A DNA stretch of 64,000 bases from JAXDAY01 sp034679345. Lineage in GTDB: Bacteria; Eisenbacteria; RBG-16-71-46; CAIMUX01; VGJL01. Every line of letters starts with the position of its first letter. Within the stretch, counting starts at the first letter, position 1. The notes beneath the pieces are model-generated. The model was not told the origin of the DNA and ran no database searches. It saw only the letters and a program-made list of their open reading frames with translations. Location: positions 26,477-90,476 of the forward strand of contig JAXDAY010000022.1 of assembly GCA_034679345.1 (NCBI GenBank), given 5' to 3'. Both the position numbers and the translations under genes were made by a program. Positions 51,381 through 59,677 of the stretch are shown here, one piece after another.

Positions 51381-53039
51381 TCAGGGCAGCGCGGCGTCGA
51401 GCTCCGATTCAGGCGACGGCAGACCGACCCAGGGAATGATCCGAAGCGACGAGCCGGCGGTGATCGAGAGAGTGGGATCATCGAGGCGGTCGGTTCTCCA
51501 TGCGAGCTCGATCCGCACCGGACGTTGCGACGACTTGCGGATGCCCAGCAGGAGGCCGCATCCCCAGCTGCTCTTCCACCGCTCATCGTCGATCCTGCCG
51601 TCCGCGGCGGGCAGCACTGCATCCGAGAAGAGATTCGCTCCGAGGCCGATCCAGAAGAACTCGATGCCGCTCCAGAATCGCTGCTCGACGGTCGCGAGAA
51701 GATAGTCACGGGCCTCGAAGTAGCGCGTGGGATAGCCCCTCGGGCCGGTGTCGGTCCCCAGATAGACGGCCGTCGTTCGCGGCCGGCCTCGGCCGAGCGC
51801 ACCGCCAAGCTGCGCGACCGTCAGGTACCGTGGACCAGGCTGCCATCGCATGGAGCCCTGCGCCCGGACGATCTGCTCTCCGGCGCCGCCGTCCTCGCGC
51901 ATGAACCACGAAGCGCCGACCGAGACCCCCGCTCCGAGCTGCGGCACCGGAAGAACCGCCGATGCGGCCGACAGCCCGAGCCAGCCGGCGTGATCCGGAT
52001 CCTCGTCACGCTTCAAGTTCGCTCCTACTCCCAGGTGGATCGACCATCCGATGGGGACGTCCTCGACGTTTCCGTAACGCTCGAGGTTGCGCCCCAGGAC
52101 GAAACTCCGCCGCATGAGGCCGCCGAAGAGGATCGGGCCCCCGAAGCGCGCGGCGCGATAGGCCCCGGGCGCGTCGAAACCTGGTTCGGAGCTCTCCGGG
52201 TCTCCGCGCGGCTCGATTCGTTTCTCGATCCACCCGACCCCGGCAGTCGCTTGCGTTGGTCCTGGCGTGCCGAGCCCGAGATGCGCGTTGAAGGCCTCGC
52301 TCTTGTAGGGGGATGTCCCGACCTCCTCGCCCCCAAAGAATGTGCGGTACTCTCCCCGAGTCGCGGAGCCCTCGATTCCGCCGATCCAGCGGTCGTATGG
52401 CGTTTCGATCCGGCGGATGATCCCCGCGTAGCGCGCTGAGGATTCCTCCTGATCGACGTAGGCGAACGAAGAGGAGATCCGCGTGGGCCTCAAGCGGGGG
52501 ATGCTCGCGCGCGCCGCGAACTCGTCGCGATCCGACGAGAAGACCTGGATCCAGCTCAGCGCGTTGCCTGTGCCGAGGATGTTCGCGTCGGCCAGGCCGA
52601 TCGTGACCGAGGTGAGGTTGGCCTGCTTCTCCGCATCCAGGATGACGGAGAAGGACCAGGAATCCTGCGTGCGCACGGTGACCACCGAGCCGCTATCCCC
52701 GGGCGCGACCGAGATTCGCGCGGACTCGAAGATGCCACGCTGCCGCAACAGCCGCTCCGATTCACGGATGCGTCCCGCCTCGAGGCTGTCGCCCTCGCGA
52801 AAGAGGATTTCATGGCGGATCACACCGGGGCGCGTGCGGACGTGGAGGCGGTTCGCCAGGCGGAGGATCTCGGGCAGCTCGTCCGCGGTCGTGTCGGGGA
52901 ACACATTGAGGCGCTCGAGGACGATCCTTTCGATGCGGGATCGCGGGAGTCCGCCGGCCAGGGCAGGATGGGATAGAGGCAGAATCGCGGCCCCGCAGCA
53001 TATCGCCAGAACCGCACCGGTGCGCGGGAAGGTCACCAC
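51381..53039 (-). CDS. BamA/TamA-like outer-membrane protein
   Basis: 552 aa from GTG 53039. Signal peptide at about residues 5-28 (ALAG). A POTRA-like N-terminal region (about 30-110: IERIVLERLNVFPDTT, ILFREGDSLEAGRIRESERLLRQRGIFESARI) precedes a barrel of roughly 16 strands with terminal aromatic residues. It resembles the TamA/BamA-like 'surface antigen' proteins that insert or export other outer-membrane proteins. The open frame extends upstream to 53180, but GTG 53039 starts the signal peptide. A TGCTATCCT -10 element ends about 8 bases before it, so a leaderless transcript is likely. It is divergent from the 53149 gene. Confidence 0.8.
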   Translation of the reverse strand: MVTFPRTGAVLAICCGAAILPLSHPALAGGLPRSRIERIVLERLNVFPDTTADELPEILRLANRLHVRTRPGVIRHEILFREGDSLEAGRIRESERLLRQRGIFESARISVAPGDSGSVVTVRTQDSWSFSVILDAEKQANLTSVTIGLADANILGTGNALSWIQVFSSDRDEFAARASIPRLRPTRISSSFAYVDQEESSARYAGIIRRIETPYDRWIGGIEGSATRGEYRTFFGGEEVGTSPYKSEAFNAHLGLGTPGPTQATAGVGWIEKRIEPRGDPESSEPGFDAPGAYRAARFGGPILFGGLMRRSFVLGRNLERYGNVEDVPIGWSIHLGVGANLKRDEDPDHAGWLGLSAASAVLPVPQLGAGVSVGASWFMREDGGAGEQIVRAQGSMRWQPGPRYLTVAQLGGALGRGRPRTTAVYLGTDTGPRGYPTRYFEARDYLLATVEQRFWSGIEFFWIGLGANLFSDAVLPAADGRIDDERWKSSWGCGLLLGIRKSSQRPVRIELAWRTDRLDDPTLSITAGSSLRIIPWVGLPSPESELDAALP

Positions 53040-53046
53040 GAGGCGC

Positions 53047-53055
53047 AGGATAGCA
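53047..53055 (-). promoter_or_regulatory. extended -10 element close to the start of the BamA/TamA-like gene
   Basis: Reverse-strand TGCTATCCT (TG-N-TATCCT). It would place the transcription start at or next to the GTG start codon at 53039. Confidence 0.35.
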
Positions 53056-53148
53056 CACCCCGCGCCGCCGGCGGTGGCGTTCGACCCCCCCGATCGGATA
53101 TACTGACAAGTTGCCATCCGATCACGAACATCAGGGAGGGCTGATTCC

Positions 53149-54819
53149 ATGAGCAAGCGATACTGGGCGGTGGCGTTCATTTTGATCGTCGGGACGGCCG
53201 GGATCGGGCATGCGGAGAACCGCTGCGCGACCCGCCTGGTCGATCCGGACCGGCAGCTCCTCCAAGACCTGCCGCGATACGAGATGACCCGGACTCACAC
53301 CGGGAGCCACCCCATGGCGCCGCCGGACAATCCCGACGTGGGCGATTCCTGGCTCTGGTACAACTGGCGCCTGAACGGTCCCCCCCAGGCGGAACTCAAG
53401 ATGTGCACCGTCCGGGGCGAGGGAGAGCATGTCTACGTCGTCGTCGAAGACAGTCAATGGATGACCAACGTCTTCCAGGATGACATCGATGCGGTGATCG
53501 AGGCCTGGGACCACTCGAGCGTAGGAATCTATCCGGACCTCGGGATCTATGACATCAATACGAGCCACTTCGGGCCGGCCCCCGACGCCCTCGACAACGA
53601 CCCGAAGATCTACGTCCTCTTCTATGACTTCGACGTCGCCTCCGATGGGTTCTTCTGGTATTTCGATCAGTATCCCGACGGGCAGTTCCAGTACGCCTCG
53701 AACGAGTGCGAGGTCCTCTACATGAACTGCAGCGACAACGATCCGGGCGGCGAGTACATCATCTCCGTCATGGCGCACGAGTTCGAGCACATGATCCACT
53801 GGCTCGCCGACGAGGACGAGGTGAGCTGGGTCGACGAGGGGATGGGAGAGCTGGCGATGTGGCTGTACGGCCACCCCGATCAGGTCATCGCTTTTCCCGC
53901 GAATCCCGACAGCGATCTGACCAACTGGACCGGCAACTTCGCCGACTACATCAAGACCTACCTCTGGACGCTCTACTTCTACGAGCACCTCGGCGGACAG
54001 CCGTCGATCTGGACGGTGATGCACGAGCCCGCGAACAGCACGATCGGCTACGAGAACGCGCTCGATAGCATCGGCTCGCCGATGTCCTTCAACGACGTTT
54101 ATGCCGACTGGATCGTCGCCAACTTCATCGACGACACGATCTATGAGGATGGCCGCTTCGGATACTTCGGAGAGGACCTGCCGGCCTTCAACTCCGTGAC
54201 GAAGAGCACCTACCCCGTCCCTCCGACGAACGGATCGGTCCTGCGATACGCCGCCGACTACATCAAGTTCATCAGCGGCCAGCCCCAGAGGCTCCGCTTC
54301 GACGGCACCGACATCGGGACCTGGGCCCCGCGCGTGATCCTTCGAAGCGGAACGGCGACGGTGACCGTGGCCGACATCGCGCTCGATGGGGTCGACTTCG
54401 GGACGTACGACCTCTTCGACTTCGGCGAGACGGTCGACCAGGTCGTTCTCGTCGTCGGGAAGTTCACGCCGAGCAGCACGACCAGCTACCAATACGCGAC
54501 CGAGGGCATCCCCGCGGGCGTCTCCGATCCGACGCTGCCGATCGCGATCCGGCTCTCGCCCGGCGAGCCGAACCCGACCGCCGCGGGCGGGATCATCCGG
54601 CTCGATCTGCCTCGTCGGCAACAGGTCGAGGTCTCGGTCGCGGATGTGACCGGAAGGATGATCCGGCGACTCGCGAGCGGCTCGCGCGATGCGGGCACGC
54701 ACGCGATCGCATGGGATGGACGCGACGACTCCGGCCGTCTCACTGCCGGCGGGGTCTACTTCGTCCGGGCGCGCGGCGAGGATGGAACGGCGGTGACGAG
54801 GTGGACGCGAATCGAGTAG
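53149..54819 (+). CDS. secreted zinc metallopeptidase with FlgD-type tail
   Basis: 556 aa. Signal about 1-22. The catalytic site is HEFEH (His210, Glu211, His214) in VMAHEFEHMIHWLADEDE. VDEGMGELA follows about 18 residues later and provides the Glu that is the third zinc ligand in gluzincins. The overall sequence resembles M30-like (hyicolysin) peptidases or related 'immune inhibitor A'-like proteins of uncultured bacteria. The last about 85 residues (GEPNPTAAGGIIRLDL ... GVYFVRARGEDG) form the FlgD-like tail. GGGAGGG precedes ATG 53149. It probably cleaves proteins outside the cell. Confidence 0.85.
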   Translation: MSKRYWAVAFILIVGTAGIGHAENRCATRLVDPDRQLLQDLPRYEMTRTHTGSHPMAPPDNPDVGDSWLWYNWRLNGPPQAELKMCTVRGEGEHVYVVVEDSQWMTNVFQDDIDAVIEAWDHSSVGIYPDLGIYDINTSHFGPAPDALDNDPKIYVLFYDFDVASDGFFWYFDQYPDGQFQYASNECEVLYMNCSDNDPGGEYIISVMAHEFEHMIHWLADEDEVSWVDEGMGELAMWLYGHPDQVIAFPANPDSDLTNWTGNFADYIKTYLWTLYFYEHLGGQPSIWTVMHEPANSTIGYENALDSIGSPMSFNDVYADWIVANFIDDTIYEDGRFGYFGEDLPAFNSVTKSTYPVPPTNGSVLRYAADYIKFISGQPQRLRFDGTDIGTWAPRVILRSGTATVTVADIALDGVDFGTYDLFDFGETVDQVVLVVGKFTPSSTTSYQYATEGIPAGVSDPTLPIAIRLSPGEPNPTAAGGIIRLDLPRRQQVEVSVADVTGRMIRRLASGSRDAGTHAIAWDGRDDSGRLTAGGVYFVRARGEDGTAVTRWTRIE

Positions 54820-54832
54820 AATTGGGCCTGCA

Positions 54833-55210
54833 ATGGACCAGCGCTTCTTCGTGTTCGGATGCCTCGCGGCGGCGCTCGGTGTGGCGCTTGGCGCATTCGG
54901 GGCCCACGCTCTGAGGGATCGGCTGGGACCCCAGATGATCGCGATCTTCGAAACCGGCGTCCGCTATCAGTTGATCCACGCGCTCGCCTTGCTGGCGGTG
55001 GGAATCGTTCGGGCGGGGCGGCCTGAATCGGCCGCCCTCGCCGCCTCCGGATGGCTCTTCGTGGCTGGGATCGTCCTCTTCTCGGGAAGTCTCTATCTCC
55101 TCACCCTGACCGGCCCGCGCTGGCTCGGGGCCGCGACGCCGGTGGGGGGCGTGAGCTTCATTCTGGGTTGGGTCTTCCTGGCGCTGGGCGTCATGCGAAG
55201 CGGGCAATAG
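54833..55210 (+). CDS. DUF423 membrane protein
   Basis: 125 aa, four hydrophobic segments, with the family pattern GALGVALGAFGAHALRDRLGPQ and YQLIHALALLAVG. DUF423 proteins (YgdD in E. coli) are small inner-membrane proteins of unknown function. It starts 13 bases after the preceding peptidase gene and is followed 2 bases later by a second peptidase gene, so it is in one operon with both. Confidence 0.9.
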   Translation: MDQRFFVFGCLAAALGVALGAFGAHALRDRLGPQMIAIFETGVRYQLIHALALLAVGIVRAGRPESAALAASGWLFVAGIVLFSGSLYLLTLTGPRWLGAATPVGGVSFILGWVFLALGVMRSGQ

Positions 55211-55212
55211 CC

Positions 55213-56601
55213 ATGGCGCGCCATCCACTCATCGCCGCGGCGCCGTCTCTCTTGGCGCTCTTGGCGCTCATTGCGCCGGCGCTCGTTCCCGTCGCGCGGG
55301 CCCTCGCGATCGAGGGGAGCGTGCGGGCGATGGTCGAACCCGAGACGGTGGGGGATCCCCAGATCCCGCTGCCGGTCGCCCACTCGACGGTCCGCCTCGA
55401 TGGGACTCCGGCGGGACAGACCGATTCGGAGGGTGACTTCTCCATCGAGGTGCCGGATGATTCCGATCGCTTGCTCGAGATCGGGTTGAGCGGCCTCTAC
55501 TGCCGCATCCTGAACGACGGCGGGCCGCCGGCGGGGATCTCCGCGATCGTTCGTCCGGGACAGCCGCGGGAGCTTCTCTTCGACGACTCGAACTCCGACA
55601 TCTCCGAGCGCGACGCCTACAGCCACGCGAACCGAATCCACGACTGGATCAAGAGGATTGACCCCGACTTCACCGCCCTGGACTACGAGGTCCAGGTTCA
55701 CGTGAACAACAACTTCGCCACCTGCGGCGCGAGCTGGCACCCCGCCGGCATCTACTTCTACGTCGAGGGAAGCGGGTGCAACAACACGGGTCGGATCTCC
55801 GATGTGATCTACCACGAGTACGGCCACGGCATCTCGCGGGGGATCTACGCGCCCCAGGATCCGCCGACCGCAAACGGCATGGAGGAGGCTTACTCCGACA
55901 TCGCCGCGATGACGATCAACAATGATCCCGAAATCGCCGAGTACTTCATCATCGGCGACCCCGGCGGGATCCGCACGGGGGAGAACCTCCGCCAGTACCC
56001 CGGGAACGAGTGCGGCGGGAATCCTTTCTGCCTCGGCGAGATTCTGATGGGAGCGATGTGGAAGCTTCGCCGGAGCCTCAACGAGCTGTACGGCCCGGAG
56101 ATGGGCGGCGCGGTCTTCGACGATCTGCACGTGCGCACGCTTCACGCGAAGCCGACCACGATGCCGGTCTTCCTCGAGCAGCTCCTGCTGATGGACGACG
56201 ATGACGGGAACCTCGGGAACGGAACGCCCCACTGGGATCAGATCTGCGATGCCTTCGGCCAGCACAGCCTGTCGTGTCCGCCGCTCAACAACGAGGTGGG
56301 CGAGGAGGGGGCCGGCGTGTTCCCCTCCGATCCGGTCTCGGTCCTGCCCAATCCCTCGAGCGGCGCCTTCTCGATCCGATTCGGCCCGACGACCGGTGAA
56401 ATCGTGGAGGTCTCGGTCTTCGATGTGGCCGGACGGCTGGTGCGTCGCCTGGGCGAGGGGAGTCACGGCCCGGGAGCGCGCTCGGTCCATTGGGATGGCC
56501 GAAGCGACCTCGGTGAGCCGGTCGGCTCCGGGATCTACCTGCTCCGCTTCCGCTCCGCCGGCGGGATGGAGGGCTCGCGCGCGCTGATCGTCATCCGATG
56601 A
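55213..56601 (+). CDS. secreted zinc metallopeptidase (M36/fungalysin-like) with FlgD-type tail
   Basis: 462 aa. Signal about 1-30. A carboxypeptidase-regulatory-like segment (HSTVRLDGTPAGQTDSEGDF) is followed by the catalytic HEYGH (His201, Glu202, His205) in VIYHEYGHGISRG and EEAYSD about 20 residues on, whose Glu is the expected third zinc ligand. It resembles M36 peptidases. The C terminus is an FlgD-like domain (NPSSGAFSIRFGPT ... GIYLLRFRSAGG). ATG 55213 is at the end of the DUF423 gene, so the two are probably co-transcribed. Converges with murJ. Confidence 0.85.
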   Translation: MARHPLIAAAPSLLALLALIAPALVPVARALAIEGSVRAMVEPETVGDPQIPLPVAHSTVRLDGTPAGQTDSEGDFSIEVPDDSDRLLEIGLSGLYCRILNDGGPPAGISAIVRPGQPRELLFDDSNSDISERDAYSHANRIHDWIKRIDPDFTALDYEVQVHVNNNFATCGASWHPAGIYFYVEGSGCNNTGRISDVIYHEYGHGISRGIYAPQDPPTANGMEEAYSDIAAMTINNDPEIAEYFIIGDPGGIRTGENLRQYPGNECGGNPFCLGEILMGAMWKLRRSLNELYGPEMGGAVFDDLHVRTLHAKPTTMPVFLEQLLLMDDDDGNLGNGTPHWDQICDAFGQHSLSCPPLNNEVGEEGAGVFPSDPVSVLPNPSSGAFSIRFGPTTGEIVEVSVFDVAGRLVRRLGEGSHGPGARSVHWDGRSDLGEPVGSGIYLLRFRSAGGMEGSRALIVIR

Positions 56602-56629
56602 AGGCGTTCGACGATCAGATGCGGCGCAC

Positions 56630-58219
56630 TTAGCTGCGACGAGAGGTCCTACTGAGAATGCGATCGATGAGGGACTTCATCTCAGCGATTCCCATCGCGC
56701 GCGTTGCCACAAGATATACCCCTCCATAGGCCGCGATGGCGATGAGACCCGTCGAGAGCGGGCGTTCGACGTCGAGGGCGAGCTTGACGGCCCAGGCGAC
56801 GGCGGCGGCGAGGAGAGCTGCGGCGAGGAGCTTCGCGAGAAACGACGAGGAGACCGGCACGTCCGAGATCCGGCGGCGGAAGGCCCGGCGCAGGAGGGCG
56901 AACTCGATCCATGCGGCCACGCCCGACGCGGCGACGAGGCCGACCACGCCCCATCGGCGGTCGACGCCGGCGGCGGGAGCGATATGGAAGGCGGCGAGAT
57001 AGGCCAGGATCGTGGCGAAGACGACCCTCACGGTCGCGAATCGAAGCGGCGTGCGCGTGTCGTGCAGGGAGAAGAAGGCGGAAGTGTAGAGCCGTCCCCA
57101 GGTGTTGGCGAGAAGCCCGATCGAGGCTCCCGCCAGGATCGCCCAGACATAGAGGGTGTCGGCGCGACCGAACCGGCCGGTCTGGTAGATCACTCCCGTG
57201 ACCAGATCGCCCAGCGCGACGAAGGCGACGATCGATGGAACGATGAAGAAGGCGATGCGCCGAAGGCCTGCCTCGATCCGGGATCGAAGCGCGGCGGCGA
57301 TCTCCCCGCTGCTTCCGGTGGCGGCCGACATGAGAGGCAGCTCCGCCGCGGAGATGGACATCCCGAAGAGACTCACCGGCAGAAGATAGAGCGTCTGGGC
57401 GTTGTAGAGGGCGGTGACGGCCCCCGTCGAGAGAAAGCTGGCGAGCAGATTGTCGATGTAGGCGCTGACCTGCACCACGCCGTGGCTCACAACGACGGGG
57501 CCGAAGTTCGCCGCGACCCGGCGAACGTGGGGTGATCTCCTTCCCATGTAGAGTCGCAGCCCTCGGGCGAGGCGCAGCGTCGTCGGCAGTTGCACGAGAA
57601 ACTGCAGGAGGCTGCCCGCGACCGACGCCCACGCCGTGATCTCGGCGAGTCGGTAAGGCTCGTTGCGCGGACCGAATCCGAGGAGGGAGGCGATCATGAC
57701 GGCGTTCCACGCGAGGGGCGCCGCGTAAGAGACGAAGAACTTCCGGTGGCTGTTCAGCACGCCCAGACACCATGCGGACAGGACGAGGATGCCGGTGCCC
57801 GGGAAGACGATGCGCACCAAACGGGTCAAGAACGCGCGCTTCTCCTCGTGGAAGCCGGGGGCGATCAGATCGACCAGGATCGGGGCTGCCAGGACGCCCA
57901 GGAGCACGAGCACGGAGACGAAGAGGGCGAGAAGCGAGAAGACGGCTCCGGCGACGCGGTTCGCCGCCCGCTCGTCGTCCTCGGCGAGCAGCCTCGCATA
58001 GACCGGGATGAAGGAAGCCGAAAGCACCCCCTCGCCGAAGAGGTTCTGCAGGAAGTTCGGAATCTTGAAGGCGGCCTTGAAAACATCGCCGGCGTCGGAG
58101 AGGCCGAAGTAGTGCGAGAAGATCCGCTCCCGGATGAGGCCGGCGATCCGGCTCAGGAGGATTCCTGCGCCGATGAGAGCCGCGTAGCGGCCGGAGCCGG
58201 TCGCGCTCGCGCGTCCCAT
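56630..58219 (-). CDS. murJ: lipid II flippase MurJ
   Basis: 529 aa with about 14 membrane helices. The N-terminal block LSRIAGLIRERIFSHYFG, DVFKAAFKIPNFLQNLFGEGVLSASFIPVYA and the conserved Arg/Asp in helix 1-2 are diagnostic of MurJ/MviN, which moves lipid II across the inner membrane for peptidoglycan synthesis. ATG 58219 is chosen rather than upstream GTG 58255 because the likely promoter (TTTCCA-17-TATACT at 58263-58291) places the transcription start near 58256. No clear Shine-Dalgarno is present. Confidence 0.93.
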   Translation of the reverse strand: MGRASATGSGRYAALIGAGILLSRIAGLIRERIFSHYFGLSDAGDVFKAAFKIPNFLQNLFGEGVLSASFIPVYARLLAEDDERAANRVAGAVFSLLALFVSVLVLLGVLAAPILVDLIAPGFHEEKRAFLTRLVRIVFPGTGILVLSAWCLGVLNSHRKFFVSYAAPLAWNAVMIASLLGFGPRNEPYRLAEITAWASVAGSLLQFLVQLPTTLRLARGLRLYMGRRSPHVRRVAANFGPVVVSHGVVQVSAYIDNLLASFLSTGAVTALYNAQTLYLLPVSLFGMSISAAELPLMSAATGSSGEIAAALRSRIEAGLRRIAFFIVPSIVAFVALGDLVTGVIYQTGRFGRADTLYVWAILAGASIGLLANTWGRLYTSAFFSLHDTRTPLRFATVRVVFATILAYLAAFHIAPAAGVDRRWGVVGLVAASGVAAWIEFALLRRAFRRRISDVPVSSSFLAKLLAAALLAAAVAWAVKLALDVERPLSTGLIAIAAYGGVYLVATRAMGIAEMKSLIDRILSRTSRRS

Positions 58220-58262
58220 CGGGCCTGATCTGTCCCCCTGCGATCCGTTCGTCACGGGCGCC

Positions 58263-58291
58263 AGTATAGCCGCGCGGGGATGCTGTGGAAA
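58263..58291 (-). promoter_or_regulatory. sigma70-type promoter of murJ
   Basis: Reverse strand TTTCCA (58291-58286), 17 bases, TATACT (58268-58263). Expected start near 58256, about 37 bases before ATG 58219. Confidence 0.5.
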
Positions 58292-58352
58292 CAGCGGCGG
58301 GTGGCCGGTTCGGTGGGGCACGCCCCTCCGAACCGATGCCGTGGATCGCCCG

Positions 58353-59675
58353 CTAGAGCGTGAAGGCGAAGTCCTCGATCAGGCATCCCGGAAGCCGCGC
58401 GCTCCCCGTGGAGCGTCCGGCATAGGTGTCGGAGTCGAGGATCATGTCGCGCTCGGCGGTCAAGCCGATCAGGTTCTCGCCGAGCATTCGATAGATCGTC
58501 TCATCGAAGCGCATCACCTGAAGGGGCGCCACGATCTTGCCGCCCTCGACCCAGAAGGTCGCGAACCGGGTCATCCCGGTGACGCGGCAGGCGGGGCGAT
58601 CCGAGTAGTTGAGATACCAGAGATTGCTGACGTGCAACCCCGTGTCCAGTCGCTTCAGAACCTCACTCGAAGGGATCTCGCCCGCCGACATCTCGACCGA
58701 TCGCGGAGTCTCGTCGCCCGCGGCCCCATTTGTCGGCACTCCGTACTCCTTTGCCGAGCGGGGCGAGACGAGCGACTCGTGAGATTGGCCCTTCTCGATC
58801 AGGACCACGCGGGGGGGCTTGATGAAGCCCTGCTCCTGGAAGTTTGGCGCCACGCCGTCCGCCGTGTTCTCGACGATCGTGATGGCGGGGCTCATCCGCA
58901 CCTCCCCGTCGATCAGCTTCAAGAGGCTCGACTGGCGCGAGCGGTTTTCCTTCAGCCCGAAGCCGCCCCACGCGAGCGTGCCGACGAGCTCATAGACGGC
59001 GCTGGGGCTCAGGTAGACCCGGTACTGCCCCGGCGGAATCGTCTTGACCGGCTTGGCGAGAATCGCGAGCTGCTCTCTCGCCGCATCGACCTTCGATGCG
59101 AAGGCCGCATCGCTCCACTCGAAGCCCGCGTAGAGGCACTTCACCGCCTTGTCGCCCGCGTGGTAGAAGCTCCAGTCGAAGTTGAAGCTGTGGCTCGTGT
59201 ACCAGTTGCGCTGACCAAAGGAGTTCGCGAAGCCGGAGTGGATCTCCCCCGAGGCGTAGATTCCCACGAGGTCGAGTCCCTTGCCGGCCGCAAGGATCGA
59301 CTCGACCGCCTTCTCGGGGCGCGGCAGGCGGTTCTCGCCGCTCTTCTCGCTCGATTGGACCTCGGTCGCGTAAAGCATGTGCGGGTCTTCCGGCAGGTGG
59401 GGGATCGTCTCGCGGAGCCGGCGAACGAGCGCCCCGGCGCGGTCGCGGTCCGCAGAACTCTCGCCTGTGAGGGTGAGAGCTCCCGATGCGTGTCTCGATC
59501 CCAGGATCAGGTCGAGCTCGATCTGCCGCTGCGTCACGCGTCCCGGCTGGCGGATGGCGCTCTTGTTGAATCGGACGAAATCGGAGACCTCTCCGGAGAA
59601 GCTCATCGTGTGGACCTCTCCCCCCTGCAGCAGGGAGGAGACATGGTCGGCCAACTCGTAGAATGCGCTTCTCAT
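58353..59675 (-). CDS. TldE/PmbA-type metalloprotease subunit
   Basis: 440 aa. The sequence has the TldE/PmbA pattern: SFSGEVSDFVRFNKSAIRQ, the ending block SNLWYLNYSDRPACRVTGMTRFATFWVEGGKI and MRFDETIYRMLG. TldD and TldE form a heterodimer that degrades unfolded peptides and processes peptide products such as microcin B17; TldE lacks the zinc site and helps form the substrate chamber. ATG 59675 has GGAGGAG seven bases upstream; ATG 59681 (4-base overlap with tldD) is the alternative. Operon with tldD. Confidence 0.9.
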   Translation of the reverse strand: MRSAFYELADHVSSLLQGGEVHTMSFSGEVSDFVRFNKSAIRQPGRVTQRQIELDLILGSRHASGALTLTGESSADRDRAGALVRRLRETIPHLPEDPHMLYATEVQSSEKSGENRLPRPEKAVESILAAGKGLDLVGIYASGEIHSGFANSFGQRNWYTSHSFNFDWSFYHAGDKAVKCLYAGFEWSDAAFASKVDAAREQLAILAKPVKTIPPGQYRVYLSPSAVYELVGTLAWGGFGLKENRSRQSSLLKLIDGEVRMSPAITIVENTADGVAPNFQEQGFIKPPRVVLIEKGQSHESLVSPRSAKEYGVPTNGAAGDETPRSVEMSAGEIPSSEVLKRLDTGLHVSNLWYLNYSDRPACRVTGMTRFATFWVEGGKIVAPLQVMRFDETIYRMLGENLIGLTAERDMILDSDTYAGRSTGSARLPGCLIEDFAFTL

Positions 59676-59677
59676 GG

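Noticed and set aside
53131..54702. A long reverse frame opposite the zinc peptidase gene
   Set aside because: Val/Asp-rich antisense shadow with no motif; the forward frame has the HEFEH site.
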